From assembly GCA_964477115.1 (NCBI GenBank), contig CAYZCY010000002.1, forward strand, positions 1 through 64,000: DNA of 64,000 nucleotides, in the 5' to 3' direction. The position numbers and the translations under genes were made by a program. A model generated the notes under the pieces. It made no database searches, was not told where the DNA came from, and saw nothing but the letters and a program-made list of their open reading frames with translations. The stretch comes from RGIG3135 sp964477115. Its GTDB lineage: Bacteria; Actinomycetota; Coriobacteriia; Coriobacteriales; Eggerthellaceae. Of the stretch, positions 34,799-45,370 are shown one piece after another; the first letter of the stretch is position 1; each line of letters begins with the position of its first letter.

Positions 34799-37486
34799 TT
34801 AAGCAAGTTCAATGAGCTGAGCTTTGATACGCTCGAGCTTATCGGACATCTCGGCAAGCTTTGCCTTGTCCTTTTCGATGATCTCGGGAGCGGCCTTGGC
34901 CAAGAAGCCGGGGTTCGAAAGCTTCTTCTCAAGCTTCTCCACATCCTTGGCAAGCTTACCTTGCTCCTTTTCGAGACGCTGCTTTTCCGCAGCAAAGTCG
35001 ACGTGACCCGACAGGCAGATATAGACCTCGAGACCGGCAGCCAAAGCCACGCTTGACTCAGCGGGCTTTGCGGCATCGGCGGCAATGGTAAGCTCGCTCA
35101 CGTTGCCAAGCGATGCAAGCAGAAGCTTCTGTGCATTGAGGAGCTCGACGTCCGATCCTTGTGCCTTCACCACAACGGGAAGCTCCACCTTCGGGGAGAT
35201 TCCGTAGCGGGCACGTGCGGAGCGGATAGCGGAAACGACCTCGCAAACCATTTCGATCGCTCGCTCAGCATCGACATCGCGATAAGGCGCAAGCTCCTCG
35301 GCCTTGGGCCACTCGGCGCCGATCAGATACTCACCATGGGCCTTGACGGGAAGCTCCTGATAGATCTCCTCGGTAACAAAGGGCATGATGGGATGCAGCA
35401 GGCGAAGCGCAGTATCCAGAACGAACACGAGGTTGCGCTGGCAGGCAAGGCGATCGGCGGGATCGTTCGCCTTGTTCAGGCGGCTCTTGGAGAACTCGAT
35501 GTACCAGTCACAGAACTCGTTCCAGAAGAAGGTGTAGAGGCTGCGGGTGATCTCACCGAACTCATAGCTCGCGTAAGCAGCATCAAGGTCAGCTACCAAG
35601 CCTGCAAGGCGGGAGAAGATCCATTTATCAGCGGGAGTCAAAGGCTCAGGCTCGCCGGGTGTAAATCCATCGAGGTTCATCATGACGAAGCGAGCGGCAT
35701 TGCGAATCTTGTTCGCGAAGTTGCGGCTGCTTTCGATCTTCTGATAGTCGAAGCGCATAGCCTGAGCACCGGTAACCTGCATGAGCAGGCCGAAGCGCAT
35801 GCCATCCGCACCGTAATCCTCCATGAGCTTAACCGGATCAACGCCGTTGCCGCGGCTCTTGGACATGGGCTTGCCATCGGCGCCCATGACCGTGGGATGG
35901 ATGATGACGTCCTGGAAGGGAATCTCACCCGTGCAGTAAAGAGAACTCATGACCATACGGGCAACCCACAGGCCCATGATGTCGCGTGCGGTGGAAAGCA
36001 CCTGCGTGGGGTAATGATTGACCAGGTCAGGAGACTCCATGCCAAGCTCAGCCCAATTCTGCGTAGCGAAGGGCCAAAGCTGGGAGGAGAACCAGGTGTC
36101 AAGCACGTCTTCATCCTGACGGGTGGCAGCAGCGCATTCGGGACAAACGTCGATGCCGTCAACGCTTGCATCCTGCCAACCGCACTCGTCGCAGTAGTAC
36201 ATGGGAATACGATGGCCCCACCACAGCTGACGGGAGATGCACCAGTCCTTGAGGTTGGCGAGCCAGTCGAGGTAAACCTGCTTCCAACGCTCGGGATAGA
36301 ACTTGATGGTGTCGTTTTCGACAACTTCAAAGGCCTGCTTCTTCAGTTCCTCCACGGCGACGAACCACTGCTCGGAAAGCCAGGGCTCAAGCGTATTGTG
36401 ACAGCGATAGCAATGCATGACGGAATGGTCATGGTCCTCGATGTGATCGAGAAGGCCCAGTGAGTCGAACTCAGCCACGACGGCCTCACGAGCCTCCCAG
36501 CGGGACATGCCACTAAACTTGCCATACCCCTCCACAACGTGCGCGGTCTCATCGAAGATATTGACCTTGGGCAGATTGTTGCGCTCGCCCATGGCGAAGT
36601 CGTTGGGGTCATGAGCAGGCGTGACCTTGACGCAACCCGTACCGAACTCCTTGTCAACGTAGAAGTCCGCAAAGATCGGGATTTCGCGATTGACGATGGG
36701 AAGCATAACGGTCTTGCCGACGAGGTTCTTGTAGCGTTCATCCTGAGGGGACACGGCAACGCCGGTGTCTCCAAGCATGGTCTCAGGACGCGTGGTTGCC
36801 ACAACCAGGTACTCAATACCGTCAACCGGCTCGGTCAAAGGATAGCGAAGGTGCCAGAGATGCCCGGCTTCGTCTTCGTACTCAGCCTCATCGTCTGCAA
36901 TTGCCGTGGTGCAGTTGGGGCACCAGTTAACGATGCGCTTGCCGCGGTAGATGATGCCGTCATGATACCAGTCGGCGAACACCTTGCGAACAGCCTTGGA
37001 GAACTCAGGGCTCATCGTAAACTGCTCGTCTTCGTAATCGCAAGAGCAGCCCATGGTAGCGATCTGGTTGACGATGGTGGTGCCGTATTCACGGCGCCAC
37101 TCCTGGCAGGCATCGATGAACTTCTCACGGCCGATCTCGCGGCGGTTGATGCCCTGATCGGCAAGATGCTTGTCGACCTTGGTCTGCGTAGCGATGCCGG
37201 CATGGTCGGTGCCGAGAATCCAGCGGGTTTGATAGCCCTGCATGCGCGCACGGCGGATGCAGGCATCCTGAATGGTGTCGTTGAGAGCGTGGCCCATGTG
37301 AAGCACGCCGGTAATGTTCGGCGGCGGGATAACGATGGTGTAGGAATCGTCCTTGTGCTCGCCGAAACCTTCGGAGCGCTGGAAGTAGCCAGCGTTCTTC
37401 CACGCCTCGAACAAGGGGCGCTCGTGCGCGGCAAAGTCGTAAGCGACCTTCTTCGGCTGCTTGTTTTCTGCTTGCGTATCAGCCAT
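34799..37486 (-). CDS. valS: Valyl-tRNA synthetase
   Basis: 895-residue class I synthetase. The HIGH motif reads HMGH in ITGVLHMGHALND, the editing domain includes TTRPETMLGDTGVAVSP, and KMSKS reads GKPMSKSRGNGVDP. The tail is a coiled-coil tRNA-binding arm (RLEKEQGKLAKDVEKLEKKL). Start at the ATG at 37486; a TTG at 37504 is possible but poorly supported. Not in an operon with clpX (65-bp gap), though on the same strand. Confidence 0.95.
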   Translation of the reverse strand: MADTQAENKQPKKVAYDFAAHERPLFEAWKNAGYFQRSEGFGEHKDDSYTIVIPPPNITGVLHMGHALNDTIQDACIRRARMQGYQTRWILGTDHAGIATQTKVDKHLADQGINRREIGREKFIDACQEWRREYGTTIVNQIATMGCSCDYEDEQFTMSPEFSKAVRKVFADWYHDGIIYRGKRIVNWCPNCTTAIADDEAEYEDEAGHLWHLRYPLTEPVDGIEYLVVATTRPETMLGDTGVAVSPQDERYKNLVGKTVMLPIVNREIPIFADFYVDKEFGTGCVKVTPAHDPNDFAMGERNNLPKVNIFDETAHVVEGYGKFSGMSRWEAREAVVAEFDSLGLLDHIEDHDHSVMHCYRCHNTLEPWLSEQWFVAVEELKKQAFEVVENDTIKFYPERWKQVYLDWLANLKDWCISRQLWWGHRIPMYYCDECGWQDASVDGIDVCPECAAATRQDEDVLDTWFSSQLWPFATQNWAELGMESPDLVNHYPTQVLSTARDIMGLWVARMVMSSLYCTGEIPFQDVIIHPTVMGADGKPMSKSRGNGVDPVKLMEDYGADGMRFGLLMQVTGAQAMRFDYQKIESSRNFANKIRNAARFVMMNLDGFTPGEPEPLTPADKWIFSRLAGLVADLDAAYASYEFGEITRSLYTFFWNEFCDWYIEFSKSRLNKANDPADRLACQRNLVFVLDTALRLLHPIMPFVTEEIYQELPVKAHGEYLIGAEWPKAEELAPYRDVDAERAIEMVCEVVSAIRSARARYGISPKVELPVVVKAQGSDVELLNAQKLLLASLGNVSELTIAADAAKPAESSVALAAGLEVYICLSGHVDFAAEKQRLEKEQGKLAKDVEKLEKKLSNPGFLAKAAPEIIEKDKAKLAEMSDKLERIKAQLIELA

Positions 37487-37568
37487 AACCTGCTCTTTCG
37501 TCAATCACTATCTAACAAATATGGGGGGCACTCCGTGCCGAAACGTCAGTACATCCCAGCTCTGCGAT

Positions 37569-38927
37569 CTACTGATCGCACGGCTTGATCTCGGGTTTTG
37601 TCTCACCGGTGATGTCGGTGTCACGAACCAGCACCTCGCAGGGACCGTCCTGTTCGGGAAGGTCGTACATGACATCCATGAGCACGCGCTCGCAAATGGA
37701 TCGCAGGCCACGCGCGCCCGTACCATGCTCTACCGCTTCGTGAGCTATAGCGCGAAGAGCCTCATCGGTAAAGACGAGCTCCGCTTCCTCGAAATCGAAC
37801 ATCTTACGATACTGCTTCACGAGAGCATTCTTCGGCTCGGTAAGAATGCGAACCAGATCATCTTCGGAAAGCTCGGCCAAAGAGGTGATGACCGGGATAC
37901 GGCCCACGAATTCGGGGATCATTCCAAACTTGTTCAGATCCTCGGGAAGAACCTGCGCCAAAAGCTCAGCTTCCGCCTGCTTCTTGCTCTCGGGAAGCTC
38001 GGCGGCAAAGCCGAGGGAGGTCTTGCCCACGCGCTGGGCGATGATGTCGGAAAGCCCGACGAAGGCGCCACCCAAAATGAAGAGGATGTTGGTAGTGTCG
38101 ATATGAATAAGCTCCTGCTGGGGGTGCTTTCGACCGCCCTGGGGAGGAACGCTTGCCTCGGTGCCTTCAACAATCTTGAGCAGGGCCTGCTGTACGCCCT
38201 CACCCGAAACGTCGCGCGTGATGGAGAGGTTCTCGGCCTTGCGAGCAATTTTGTCGATCTCATCGATGTAGATGATGCCGATCTCTGCAGCCGGAATGTC
38301 GTAGTCGGCTGCGGTGATGAGCTTGAGCAAGATGTTCTCAACGTCTTCGCCGACGTATCCGGCTTCGGTCAGCGTGGTGGCATCGGCAATGGCGAAGGGA
38401 ACCTGAAGCGTACGAGCGAGGGTCTGAGCGAGAAGGGTCTTGCCGGAACCCGTCGGGCCAAGCAGCATGATGTTGCTCTTTGCAAGCTCGACGTCTCCTT
38501 CTTCTGCCTCGGCACCCATCTGAATGCGCTTGTAATGGTTGTAGACGGCAACGGAGAGGGCGCGCTTTGCATCCTCCTGGCCAACCACGTGCTCGGACAG
38601 ACGCGCGTAAAGCTCATGCGGGGTGGGCAGATTGTCGAGCACGTCACAGGGGTCGAATTCATCCTCAACCGGAATAGGTTCGCTCTCCCAGCAATTCGGG
38701 CAGGAATCCGAGTACTCAGCAGTGCGTGCTCGCGAAGGTGAAGCCTCAACAGCCCCAGGAGCAAAGCCCGGGTCGCGCATGAGGGCGTCAGCGCAAACGG
38801 AGATGCATTCGTCGCAGATGCATACGCCGTTCGGACCGGAAATCATTGCATGCACCAGATGTGGCGGCTTGCCGCAGAAGGTGCAGAAGATGTCCTCTTC
38901 GCTTCCGTTATAGCCTCTTTGGGTCAT
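37569..38927 (-). CDS. clpX: ATP-dependent Clp protease ATP-binding subunit ClpX
   Basis: 452-residue AAA+ unfoldase. N-terminal C4 zinc domain (FCTFCGKPP ... CICDECI), Walker [17 protein letters not shown], Walker [13 protein letters not shown], sensor [17 protein letters not shown], pore loop GYVGEDVE and ClpP-docking IGF-type loop ([12 protein letters not shown] here). The linker between the zinc domain and AAA+ core is about 40 residues long and carries an additional C-x2-C pair (C76, C79). Downstream of clpP, with a hairpin in between. Confidence 0.95.
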   Translation of the reverse strand: MTQRGYNGSEEDIFCTFCGKPPHLVHAMISGPNGVCICDECISVCADALMRDPGFAPGAVEASPSRARTAEYSDSCPNCWESEPIPVEDEFDPCDVLDNLPTPHELYARLSEHVVGQEDAKRALSVAVYNHYKRIQMGAEAEEGDVELAKSNIMLLGPTGSGKTLLAQTLARTLQVPFAIADATTLTEAGYVGEDVENILLKLITAADYDIPAAEIGIIYIDEIDKIARKAENLSITRDVSGEGVQQALLKIVEGTEASVPPQGGRKHPQQELIHIDTTNILFILGGAFVGLSDIIAQRVGKTSLGFAAELPESKKQAEAELLAQVLPEDLNKFGMIPEFVGRIPVITSLAELSEDDLVRILTEPKNALVKQYRKMFDFEEAELVFTDEALRAIAHEAVEHGTGARGLRSICERVLMDVMYDLPEQDGPCEVLVRDTDITGETKPEIKPCDQ

Positions 38928-38954
38928 ATGTTTCTACGCTTTCTTCGTCGTAAT

Positions 38955-38986
38955 TCTCACAAAGGGGCTGACGTCCTGCCAGCCCC
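38955..38986 (-). terminator. Hairpin between clpP and clpX
   Basis: Stem GGGGCTG / CAGCCCC (38964-38970 and 38980-38986), 9-nt loop, then TTTGTGAG on the minus strand. It would end or reduce the clpP transcript before clpX, allowing unequal expression. Confidence 0.6.
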
Positions 38987-39014
38987 GAAACAAAGCATGC
39001 TGTTGGCGAGAAAA

Positions 39015-39638
39015 CTACTTCTCCCCCGGCTTTGCGCCGTGACGATAAATGATCTCGTCGACCAAACCGTACTCCTTAGCCTGTTCGGCGGTCATGTAGT
39101 TGTCACGCTCGGTGTCGGCCTGGATCTTGTCGATATCCTGACCCGTATTCTCAGCCAAAATCCTGTTCAGACGCTGGCGGGTCTTCAACATGAAATCGGC
39201 CACGATGGCGATTTCCGTCTGCTGACCTTTGGCACCGCCGAGGGGCTGATGGATGAGAACCATGGAATTGGGCAGGCAGAAGCGCTTGCCCTTGGCGCCC
39301 GAGGAAAGCAGGACGGCTGCCATGGAGGCGCATTCGCCGATGCAAATGGTGGAAACATCGCACTTGATGAAGTTCATCGTATCGAGGATACCAAGACCCG
39401 CGGTCACAGAACCTCCTGGGGAGTTAATGTAGAGGGAGATATCCTTATCCGGGTCAACGCTCTCAAGGTGAAGAAGCTGGGCGACAACGGAGTTTGCGAC
39501 ATGGTCGTCAATCTGCTCGCCAAGGAAGATGATACGGTCATTCAGCAGGCGTGAATAGATGTCATAGCTGCGCTCTCCACGCGGAGACTGCTCGACAACA
39601 TAGGGAATAAGGGCGTTACTCACACGTTCGATGCTCAT
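39015..39638 (-). CDS. clpP: ATP-dependent Clp protease proteolytic subunit ClpP
   Basis: 207-residue serine protease forming the tetradecameric chamber. Catalytic Ser in [18 protein letters not shown], His in [10 protein letters not shown] and Asp in TERDNYM; oligomerisation motif [13 protein letters not shown]. The usual GQAASMAA is GECASMAA. The start is the ATG at 39638 behind GAAAGAGAGG; the frame opens 16 codons higher. Between tig and clpX, the conserved tig-clpP-clpX order. Confidence 0.96.
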   Translation of the reverse strand: MSIERVSNALIPYVVEQSPRGERSYDIYSRLLNDRIIFLGEQIDDHVANSVVAQLLHLESVDPDKDISLYINSPGGSVTAGLGILDTMNFIKCDVSTICIGECASMAAVLLSSGAKGKRFCLPNSMVLIHQPLGGAKGQQTEIAIVADFMLKTRQRLNRILAENTGQDIDKIQADTERDNYMTAEQAKEYGLVDEIIYRHGAKPGEK

Positions 39639-39749
39639 GTTTGCCTCTCTTTCTTCGATGCGACGGATGCTTGCCGCCGCAAACACGCATTAGTTCACAT
39701 GACATATTGAAGCAGACCGCCTGTTTCGGCAAGATCAGCTATGAAAGTC

Positions 39750-39800
39750 GCATACCAAGAAAGGCCGTCTGAGGTCATTAGACCACCTCAAACGGCCTTT
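39750..39800 (-). terminator. Rho-independent terminator of tig
   Basis: A long stem AAAGGCCGT-N-TGAGGT paired with ACCTCA-N-ACGGCCTTT (39760-39800, one internal mismatch), followed by CTTGGTATGC on the minus strand; 70 bp after the tig stop. Confidence 0.75.
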
Positions 39801-39869
39801 TCCGTCTATGGATTAACCTTCGCCAAATCCTTTGGATGGCAAAGACGCCCGACTTGCATCAAAGGCAGT

Positions 39870-41192
39870 TTATGCCTGTGCTGCGAAGTCAACGCGGGTG
39901 ACAACAGCCTTGTCAAGGACGTCATCCATTGCCTTGGAGCGAACGATGCCCTCGCGGATGAGGTGGAGACGGCCGGACTTGCGCCATTCCTCCTCGATGG
40001 CCTTGGGATCCTCAAGGCCTGCGATAACAAACTCGTTGGAAACCTCTTCGGGAGTTGCCTCGATCTCATAGTGACGCGCCCAAGCATCAAGAGCGAGCTT
40101 CTGCTTGACCTCATCAATTGCCTGCAGCTTGACGTCAGACTTAAACTGGTCGGGAGTCATGCCGGTCTGAGAGAGGTAGGCGTCGAAATTCATGCCTTGA
40201 CGCTGCAGCTGGTTGAAGAACTCCTGGAGCAGAACGGTCTCATTCTCCTCAACCATGGTTTCGGGCAGCTCGCCCTCAAAGCGCTCGATAAGCTTCATGG
40301 CGCAGGTGTTCTCCTTGATGTCGGGAATCATCTGTGCCTTCTGAGACTCAAGAGAGGCGGCGATGCCAGCCTTGAAAGCCTCCACGGAATCAAAGCCAAT
40401 GGTTTCGCTAACCCACTCATCGGTGAGCTCGGCGACGACCTTCTTCTTAACGACGTTGCAGGCGATCTCGAAGTTGATGGTCTGGCCTGCGAAGCCCTTG
40501 AGAAGGATGGAGTCGTCATCTGCGGCAACCTCGATGGCAAACTCCTTGGTCTGGCCCTTCTTCATACCGAGAATCTCAGCATCGAAAGCCTCGGGATACA
40601 TGCCGCTGCCCGGAGCAAACAGGCGAGCCTCGCCCTCGAGGGCCTCAAGCGCATTGCCCTCGGCATCGGTTGCCTTGATGGTGAGCTCAGCATTGTTGTC
40701 AGGCTTGATCTTGGTGGCAGCAGAAGCGTTCTCAAAGGTGCTGTAGTGCTCGAGCATGGCTTTGACCTGCTCTTCGATCTCTGCCTCAGTGGCCTCCTCG
40801 AAGGGAAGCTCAAGCTCGATGGGCTCGTAGGAGGTGAGCTCGTATTGGGGCTTCACGTGAATGAGGAAGGAGAAGGTGAAGTCCTCACCGGCGACGACAA
40901 GGGTCGGCTCGCCGAACTCAGGCTGACCAACGGGAGAGATCTTCTTCTCCTCGATGGCGAGCGGGTAAGCATCGTTGACAACGGTGTCGGTTGCGTTCAC
41001 AAGAGCGAACTCAGCGCCGAGGGCGTTGTCGATAACCTTGCGGGGTGCCTTGCCCTTGCGGAAACCAGGGAAGTTGTACTTGAAAGCGAGGTCCTTGTAG
41101 GTAGCCTTGATGGCAGCGTCAACGGTGCTAGCCTCAACGGTAACAGTGACCCTTATCTCGTTGTCTTCCAGCGGCTTAACGATAATCTCCAC
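39870..41192 (-). CDS. tig: Trigger factor
   Basis: 440-residue ribosome-associated chaperone with peptidyl-prolyl isomerase activity. N-terminal ribosome-binding signature FPGFRKGKAPRKVIDNAL, PPIase domain (about 150-245: GQTKEFAIEV), and C-terminal chaperone arms. The longest frame starts at 41207 with ATGGAGGAAAG, but that ATG is part of the Shine-Dalgarno GGAGG; the GTG at 41190-41192, 8 nt further on, gives VEIIVKPLEDNE, matching the family N-terminus. First gene of tig-clpP-clpX. Confidence 0.93.
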   Translation of the reverse strand: MEIIVKPLEDNEIRVTVTVEASTVDAAIKATYKDLAFKYNFPGFRKGKAPRKVIDNALGAEFALVNATDTVVNDAYPLAIEEKKISPVGQPEFGEPTLVVAGEDFTFSFLIHVKPQYELTSYEPIELELPFEEATEAEIEEQVKAMLEHYSTFENASAATKIKPDNNAELTIKATDAEGNALEALEGEARLFAPGSGMYPEAFDAEILGMKKGQTKEFAIEVAADDDSILLKGFAGQTINFEIACNVVKKKVVAELTDEWVSETIGFDSVEAFKAGIAASLESQKAQMIPDIKENTCAMKLIERFEGELPETMVEENETVLLQEFFNQLQRQGMNFDAYLSQTGMTPDQFKSDVKLQAIDEVKQKLALDAWARHYEIEATPEEVSNEFVIAGLEDPKAIEEEWRKSGRLHLIREGIVRSKAMDDVLDKAVVTRVDFAAQA

Positions 41193-41529
41193 GAATCTTT
41201 CCTCCATTGCTTACTAATTAAAGCGCCATGACGACGCGGTTTACCTCTGTGCATACGCTGAGTTTCGTCTGCAGAGAACACTGCTAAACGAACACGCGCC
41301 AACTTGATATTATCGCACAATTTACGATGCCAACCAACTAACAGCGACCCATAAGATACGAGAATTTGACCAACGATATCGCAACGATATCCCAGCGGGC
41401 TTCCATGGGGATCCTCGGTTGGCAAAACTTCGGACTAAACTTCTCCTTCAAACTCAAAGCCTGCCCTCTGCTACTTGGAAAAATGATCCCGAATACCACA
41501 CCTTACAGTGCTATGATTCTTCAGTGCAT

Positions 41530-41612
41530 GCGGGCGTGGCGGAATTGGCAGACGCGCCAGATTTAGGTTCTGGTACTTCGGTGTGAAGGTTCAAGTCCTT
41601 TCGCCCGCACCA
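41530..41612 (+). tRNA. tRNA-Leu (anticodon UAG), CCA encoded
   Basis: Acceptor stem GCGGGCG / CGCCCGC with discriminator A and encoded CCA; D-arm with GGCAGAC; anticodon stem CCAGA / TCTGG around loop TTTAGGT (anticodon TAG); long class II variable arm; T-arm with GGTTCAAGTCC. 83 nt including CCA. A TATGAT -10-like box lies at 41512-41517. The anticodon reads CUN codons. Confidence 0.97.
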
Positions 41613-41621
41613 TTTAACGAC

Positions 41622-41655
41622 AAAGACCCAGCTCGTTTGAGCTGGGTCTTTCTAT
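41622..41655. terminator. Bidirectional terminator of tRNA-Leu and sstT
   Basis: A perfect 13-bp stem AAAGACCCAGCTC / GAGCTGGGTCTTT (41622-41634 and 41639-41651), GTTT loop, followed by CTATTT on the plus strand and TGTCGTT on the minus strand. Confidence 0.88.
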
Positions 41656-41697
41656 TTGCAGCCGATACGCCAAGCCGTTCGAAAATACAGCTTAAAC

Positions 41698-42936
41698 TTA
41701 AGCGTCCTTGCCCATGCTGACAGGCTTGCCCTCCTTGAGCTGCTGATGGTAATCGGCAGCTGCAGTGAACAGAACGTCAGAGGAGGAGTTCAGAGCGGTC
41801 TCGCAGGAGTCCTGAATAACACCGATGATGAAGCCAATTGCAACAACCTGCATGGCGATGTCATTGCCGATGCCGAACAGAGAGCAGCACAAAGGGATGA
41901 GCAGCAGGGAGCCGCCGGCAACACCGGAAGCACCGCATGCGGAAACGGAAGCAAGCACGCACAGAAGCACGGCGGTAACCGGATCAATCGAGATGCCCAG
42001 AGTATGAGCCGCGGCCATGGTCATAACGGTGATGGTGATAGCCGCACCGGCCATGTTGATGGTTGCGCCGAGCGGAATGGACACAGAGTAGGCGTCCTTG
42101 TTCAGGCCGAGCTTCTCGCAAAGAGACATGTTGACCGGAATGTTGGCAGCAGAGCTGCGGGTGAAAAACGCGGTGATGCCGGAATCCTTCAGGCAGCGAA
42201 GAACCAGCGGATAGGGGTTCTTCTTGGTAACCACGTACACGAGCAGGGGGTTGGTGACCAGAGCAATGAAGAGCATGCACACGACAAGCACCAGGATGAG
42301 CTGGCCGTACTCGTAGAAAATGTCGAGGCCGTTAGTGGAAACAGCGGTGTAAACCAAGCCCAGGATGCCGAAGGGAGCAAGCTGAATAACCCAGCGAACG
42401 ACCTTGGATACGGCATCGGAAACAGCGCCGAAGACGTCCTTGACGTTTTCGGAAGCAGCACGCAGCGCGATACCCAGGACAACGCCCCAAGCAAGAATGC
42501 CGATGTAGTTGGCGTTCATGATGGCGCTGACGGGGTTGCAGAACACGTTGAGCAGCAGGGTGGAAAGAACCTCGCCGATGCCAGCGGGGGAAACCTGCTC
42601 GACTGCCGCATCGGTCACCAGGGTGACGGCGGTCGGGAAGATATAGCTGGCGATCACTGCGCACAGAGCTGCGATGAGGGTGCTGGCAGCATAGAGGGCA
42701 AGAACCATCTTCATGTTTCCGACGGCCTTGGCACGGCACAGCGCGCTGATGACCAGGAAGAATACGAGGACGGGCGCTACACCCTTAAGTCCGGCGACGA
42801 ACAGGTCGCCGAGCATAGAGATGACGGTATTGCCGGGAATGGTAAGCGCCAGAACTACGCCGACGACAAGACCGACGAGAATACGCTTGATCAAGCTGAT
42901 CTCTGCGTACTTTACAAACACATCTTTGACGGCCAC
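41698..42936 (-). CDS. sstT: Serine/threonine:Na+ symporter SstT
   Basis: 412-residue DAACS carrier of the SstT branch. Hallmarks: opening [49 protein letters not shown] (Met-Ala-Gly in place of Met-Asp-Gly of glutamate carriers), [17 protein letters not shown] and a C-terminal [18 protein letters not shown]. Takes up Ser/Thr with Na+. GTG start (42934-42936) behind AGGAGAGG. Distinct in substrate motif from the DAACS carrier at 16.9 kb. Confidence 0.93.
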   Translation of the reverse strand: MAVKDVFVKYAEISLIKRILVGLVVGVVLALTIPGNTVISMLGDLFVAGLKGVAPVLVFFLVISALCRAKAVGNMKMVLALYAASTLIAALCAVIASYIFPTAVTLVTDAAVEQVSPAGIGEVLSTLLLNVFCNPVSAIMNANYIGILAWGVVLGIALRAASENVKDVFGAVSDAVSKVVRWVIQLAPFGILGLVYTAVSTNGLDIFYEYGQLILVLVVCMLFIALVTNPLLVYVVTKKNPYPLVLRCLKDSGITAFFTRSSAANIPVNMSLCEKLGLNKDAYSVSIPLGATINMAGAAITITVMTMAAAHTLGISIDPVTAVLLCVLASVSACGASGVAGGSLLLIPLCCSLFGIGNDIAMQVVAIGFIIGVIQDSCETALNSSSDVLFTAAADYHQQLKEGKPVSMGKDA

Positions 42937-43139
42937 GAAAGACCTCTCCTTTCAGTAATGCGCACCTGCACTCACGGGCTAAGGCAAGCCCGCACGCGCA
43001 AGCGCGCACCTCCTCTTGATTATCCACAGTTTTTCTATAATAGCAGATCGGACGCACTTGAGATACACTTTGTATGCAAAGAGCCGACGCGATGCGGGAA
43101 CGGCTGCATATGAACCGCTAACGTTTAAACGGAGGGCGC

Positions 43140-43658
43140 ATGTACGAATCTTTTTACGCGAAAATAAGCGCACCCTTCCGCACATCAAGCCTTGCACTCA
43201 AGGCAATACCTGCGCTCGACAAATTACTCACCTCCTCTTTCTACCTGGGCTATCCCGTGCTGACAGTCCTACTCTTCCTCGAAGGACTGTCAAACGGAGG
43301 CGGCATTGCCGCATTCGAGCATCTATTCGCCTGCGTTCTATCCCCAGCCCTCGGTTTTGCCCTGGTGAGCTGGCTGAGAAAGCGCATTAACGCCGCACGT
43401 CCCTATGAGCTGCACAGCATAGATGCGCTCATACATAAGGAAACCGAAGGGCAGTCCTTCCCGAGCAAGCACGTGTATTCAAGCTTCGCCATCGCCACAT
43501 GCTGGGTGTCGTATTCGCTGAGCCTTGGTGCTGTGTTTGCGGTGCTCGCCTTCTGCATTGCGCTCATCCGCGTCATAGGGGGCGTCCACTTCCCCAAAGA
43601 CGTTATCGCGGGAGCCTTGATAGGCATTGCCTTTGGCAGCGCGGGCCTGCTTCTGTAA
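43140..43658 (+). CDS. PAP2-family membrane phosphatase
   Basis: 172 residues. The three phosphatase signatures are in order: KRINAARPY, QSFPSKHVYSSF (Lys where PSGH has Gly) and RVIGGVHFPKDVIAG. Four or five membrane helices. Such enzymes dephosphorylate undecaprenyl-PP, phosphatidylglycerophosphate or phosphatidate outside the membrane; which one is not evident. ATG behind ACGGAGG. Divergent from sstT, convergent with the MATE gene. The following 206-bp gap shows no gene. Confidence 0.88.
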   Translation: MYESFYAKISAPFRTSSLALKAIPALDKLLTSSFYLGYPVLTVLLFLEGLSNGGGIAAFEHLFACVLSPALGFALVSWLRKRINAARPYELHSIDALIHKETEGQSFPSKHVYSSFAIATCWVSYSLSLGAVFAVLAFCIALIRVIGGVHFPKDVIAGALIGIAFGSAGLLL

Positions 43659-43864
43659 ACGTAAGGCCTACTTCGCCCGAGCATCAAGGCAACAAGGGTA
43701 TCGCGGTGCGCCCAACAAGTGAAATCCGCCCCTAAACTCAGGAGAAATTCCAGCTCGTGAGAAAAAGCGGGGCGAAGATGACCAAGCGGGAACACCTACG
43801 CACACGTCTCCAACAAGCCCCTTGGAAAGATCAAGGCCAAGATTGCAAACGTTTAGGCCGAGCG

Positions 43865-45352
43865 CTAGATCTTTACTTCGAGCTCGCCCTTCTCAATGCG
43901 CTTAAGGCGACGCAGTTCCAGAATCATGAAGATGGTCGTGGTGAAGATCGCGAGGAAGTCTGCAACGGGGACGGCAAAGTACACCGCATCGAGACCGGTG
44001 TAGCTCGGGAACAGCAAGGGCAAAACCTCAGGCAGGAAGAAATACATCGGAATCAGGAAGATCACCTGACGCGTCAGGGTGAGCACCGTTGACTTAACGG
44101 GTTGACCAGTTGCCTGGAAGTAGTTTGAACCGACAATTTGGAAGCCGACGATAGGCAGCAGGATCAACTGAACATTGAGAGCAAATACCGTGAAGTCGGT
44201 TAAGGCGGGCTTCGTTATGCCGAACAGGGACACCAACTCAACGGAGAAGAGATGCGCGAGCACCCAGAACGCAACAGACAGCCCGGTTGCAATGCCGATA
44301 CCCCATGCAAGCGTGGTGCGCACTCGATGAATCTTGCGAGCACCGTAGTTAAAGCCGAGCAAAGGCTGAATGGCTCCCGAAACGCCGATGATGGGAAGCA
44401 CCGAGAACATGGCAATGCGCTGAACGACGCCAATGGAGGCAAGCGCGTCTTCTGAACCGATAGGGCTGAGGGCGCCGTACTTAACAAGCACGAAGTTGCT
44501 GACCAAGCCAACCAGGAAAGCACCCAGCTGTACGGCGAAGCTTGCCAAGCCGAGAGCGATGATCTTTCCCGCAGTGCGCGGGTCAAAGGACATGCAGCGA
44601 AGCCTGAGCCTCAAGGGAACGTTCTTCGTGCGGGTGAAGTACCACACCACGGTGGCAGCCGACACAGCCTGTCCGCACACCGTAGCCAAGGCACTGCCCG
44701 GAACATCCCAACCCAAAACCAAGACGAAGACATAGCTGAAAGCCGTGCATGAAACCGCGCCGATAACCATGGTCAACAGGGCTCGGTTAGGGGCTCCCGC
44801 CGTACGGATGAAGTTGTTGACGCCCGCGCCAACACACTGGAAGACGAAGCCTAGGCTCAAAATCTGGACGAAGGTCTTTGCGTAAGGAGCAATGTCGTCG
44901 GTGGCACTCGACAATGTCAGCAGGAAATCAACGGTGATAGGACAGAAGGCCAAAAACAGGATGAGCACCCAGAGGATGAAGCTTAGGGTCACCGTGTTCC
45001 CCAAGGTTTTTTCTGCGAGATCCTTACGCCCCTCGCCCAAACGCAGGGCGCACAGGGCGTTGCCGCCAAGTCCGACGAGCATGGAGAGGCCCATGAAGAT
45101 GACCATCGTGGGGTTGGCTGCGGTTGCAACCGCCAAACCAATCTCTCCCATGGCCTGACCGAGAAAAATAGAGCTGATCAGATTGTAGGCACCATTGACA
45201 AGCATGCCGCAAACCGAAGGTATCGCGAATTCCAGAATGAGCTTAGGGATGGAACCCGTGCCCATGCGCAGAACCTTTTCGTTTGCCTCGCCCCTGTTAG
45301 CGAGGCCTGCCTGAGGTTCCTCCGTCGAAATCTCTTGGCTCGTTTCACTCAT
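43865..45352 (-). CDS. MATE-family efflux transporter
   Basis: 495 residues with 12 predicted helices in two MatE halves. The half starts are recognisable: GSIPKLILEFAIPSVCGMLV and ALGLASFAVQLGAFLVGL, plus NGAYNLISSIFLGQAMGEIG and FNYGARKIHRVR. Na+- or H+-driven drug/metabolite export. In-frame starts at 45361 and 45352; I choose the second, since AAGGA is only 2 nt from the first ATG. It follows the EamA gene closely (18 bp), so an APC-EamA-MATE transport operon is likely. Confidence 0.88.
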   Translation of the reverse strand: MSETSQEISTEEPQAGLANRGEANEKVLRMGTGSIPKLILEFAIPSVCGMLVNGAYNLISSIFLGQAMGEIGLAVATAANPTMVIFMGLSMLVGLGGNALCALRLGEGRKDLAEKTLGNTVTLSFILWVLILFLAFCPITVDFLLTLSSATDDIAPYAKTFVQILSLGFVFQCVGAGVNNFIRTAGAPNRALLTMVIGAVSCTAFSYVFVLVLGWDVPGSALATVCGQAVSAATVVWYFTRTKNVPLRLRLRCMSFDPRTAGKIIALGLASFAVQLGAFLVGLVSNFVLVKYGALSPIGSEDALASIGVVQRIAMFSVLPIIGVSGAIQPLLGFNYGARKIHRVRTTLAWGIGIATGLSVAFWVLAHLFSVELVSLFGITKPALTDFTVFALNVQLILLPIVGFQIVGSNYFQATGQPVKSTVLTLTRQVIFLIPMYFFLPEVLPLLFPSYTGLDAVYFAVPVADFLAIFTTTIFMILELRRLKRIEKGELEVKI

Positions 45353-45370
45353 CGTTAGCATAATCCTTCG

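Noticed and set aside
41656..43113. 485-codon plus-strand open frame opposite sstT
   Set aside because: Antisense shadow; it would also run across the tRNA terminator hairpin region and the sstT promoter.
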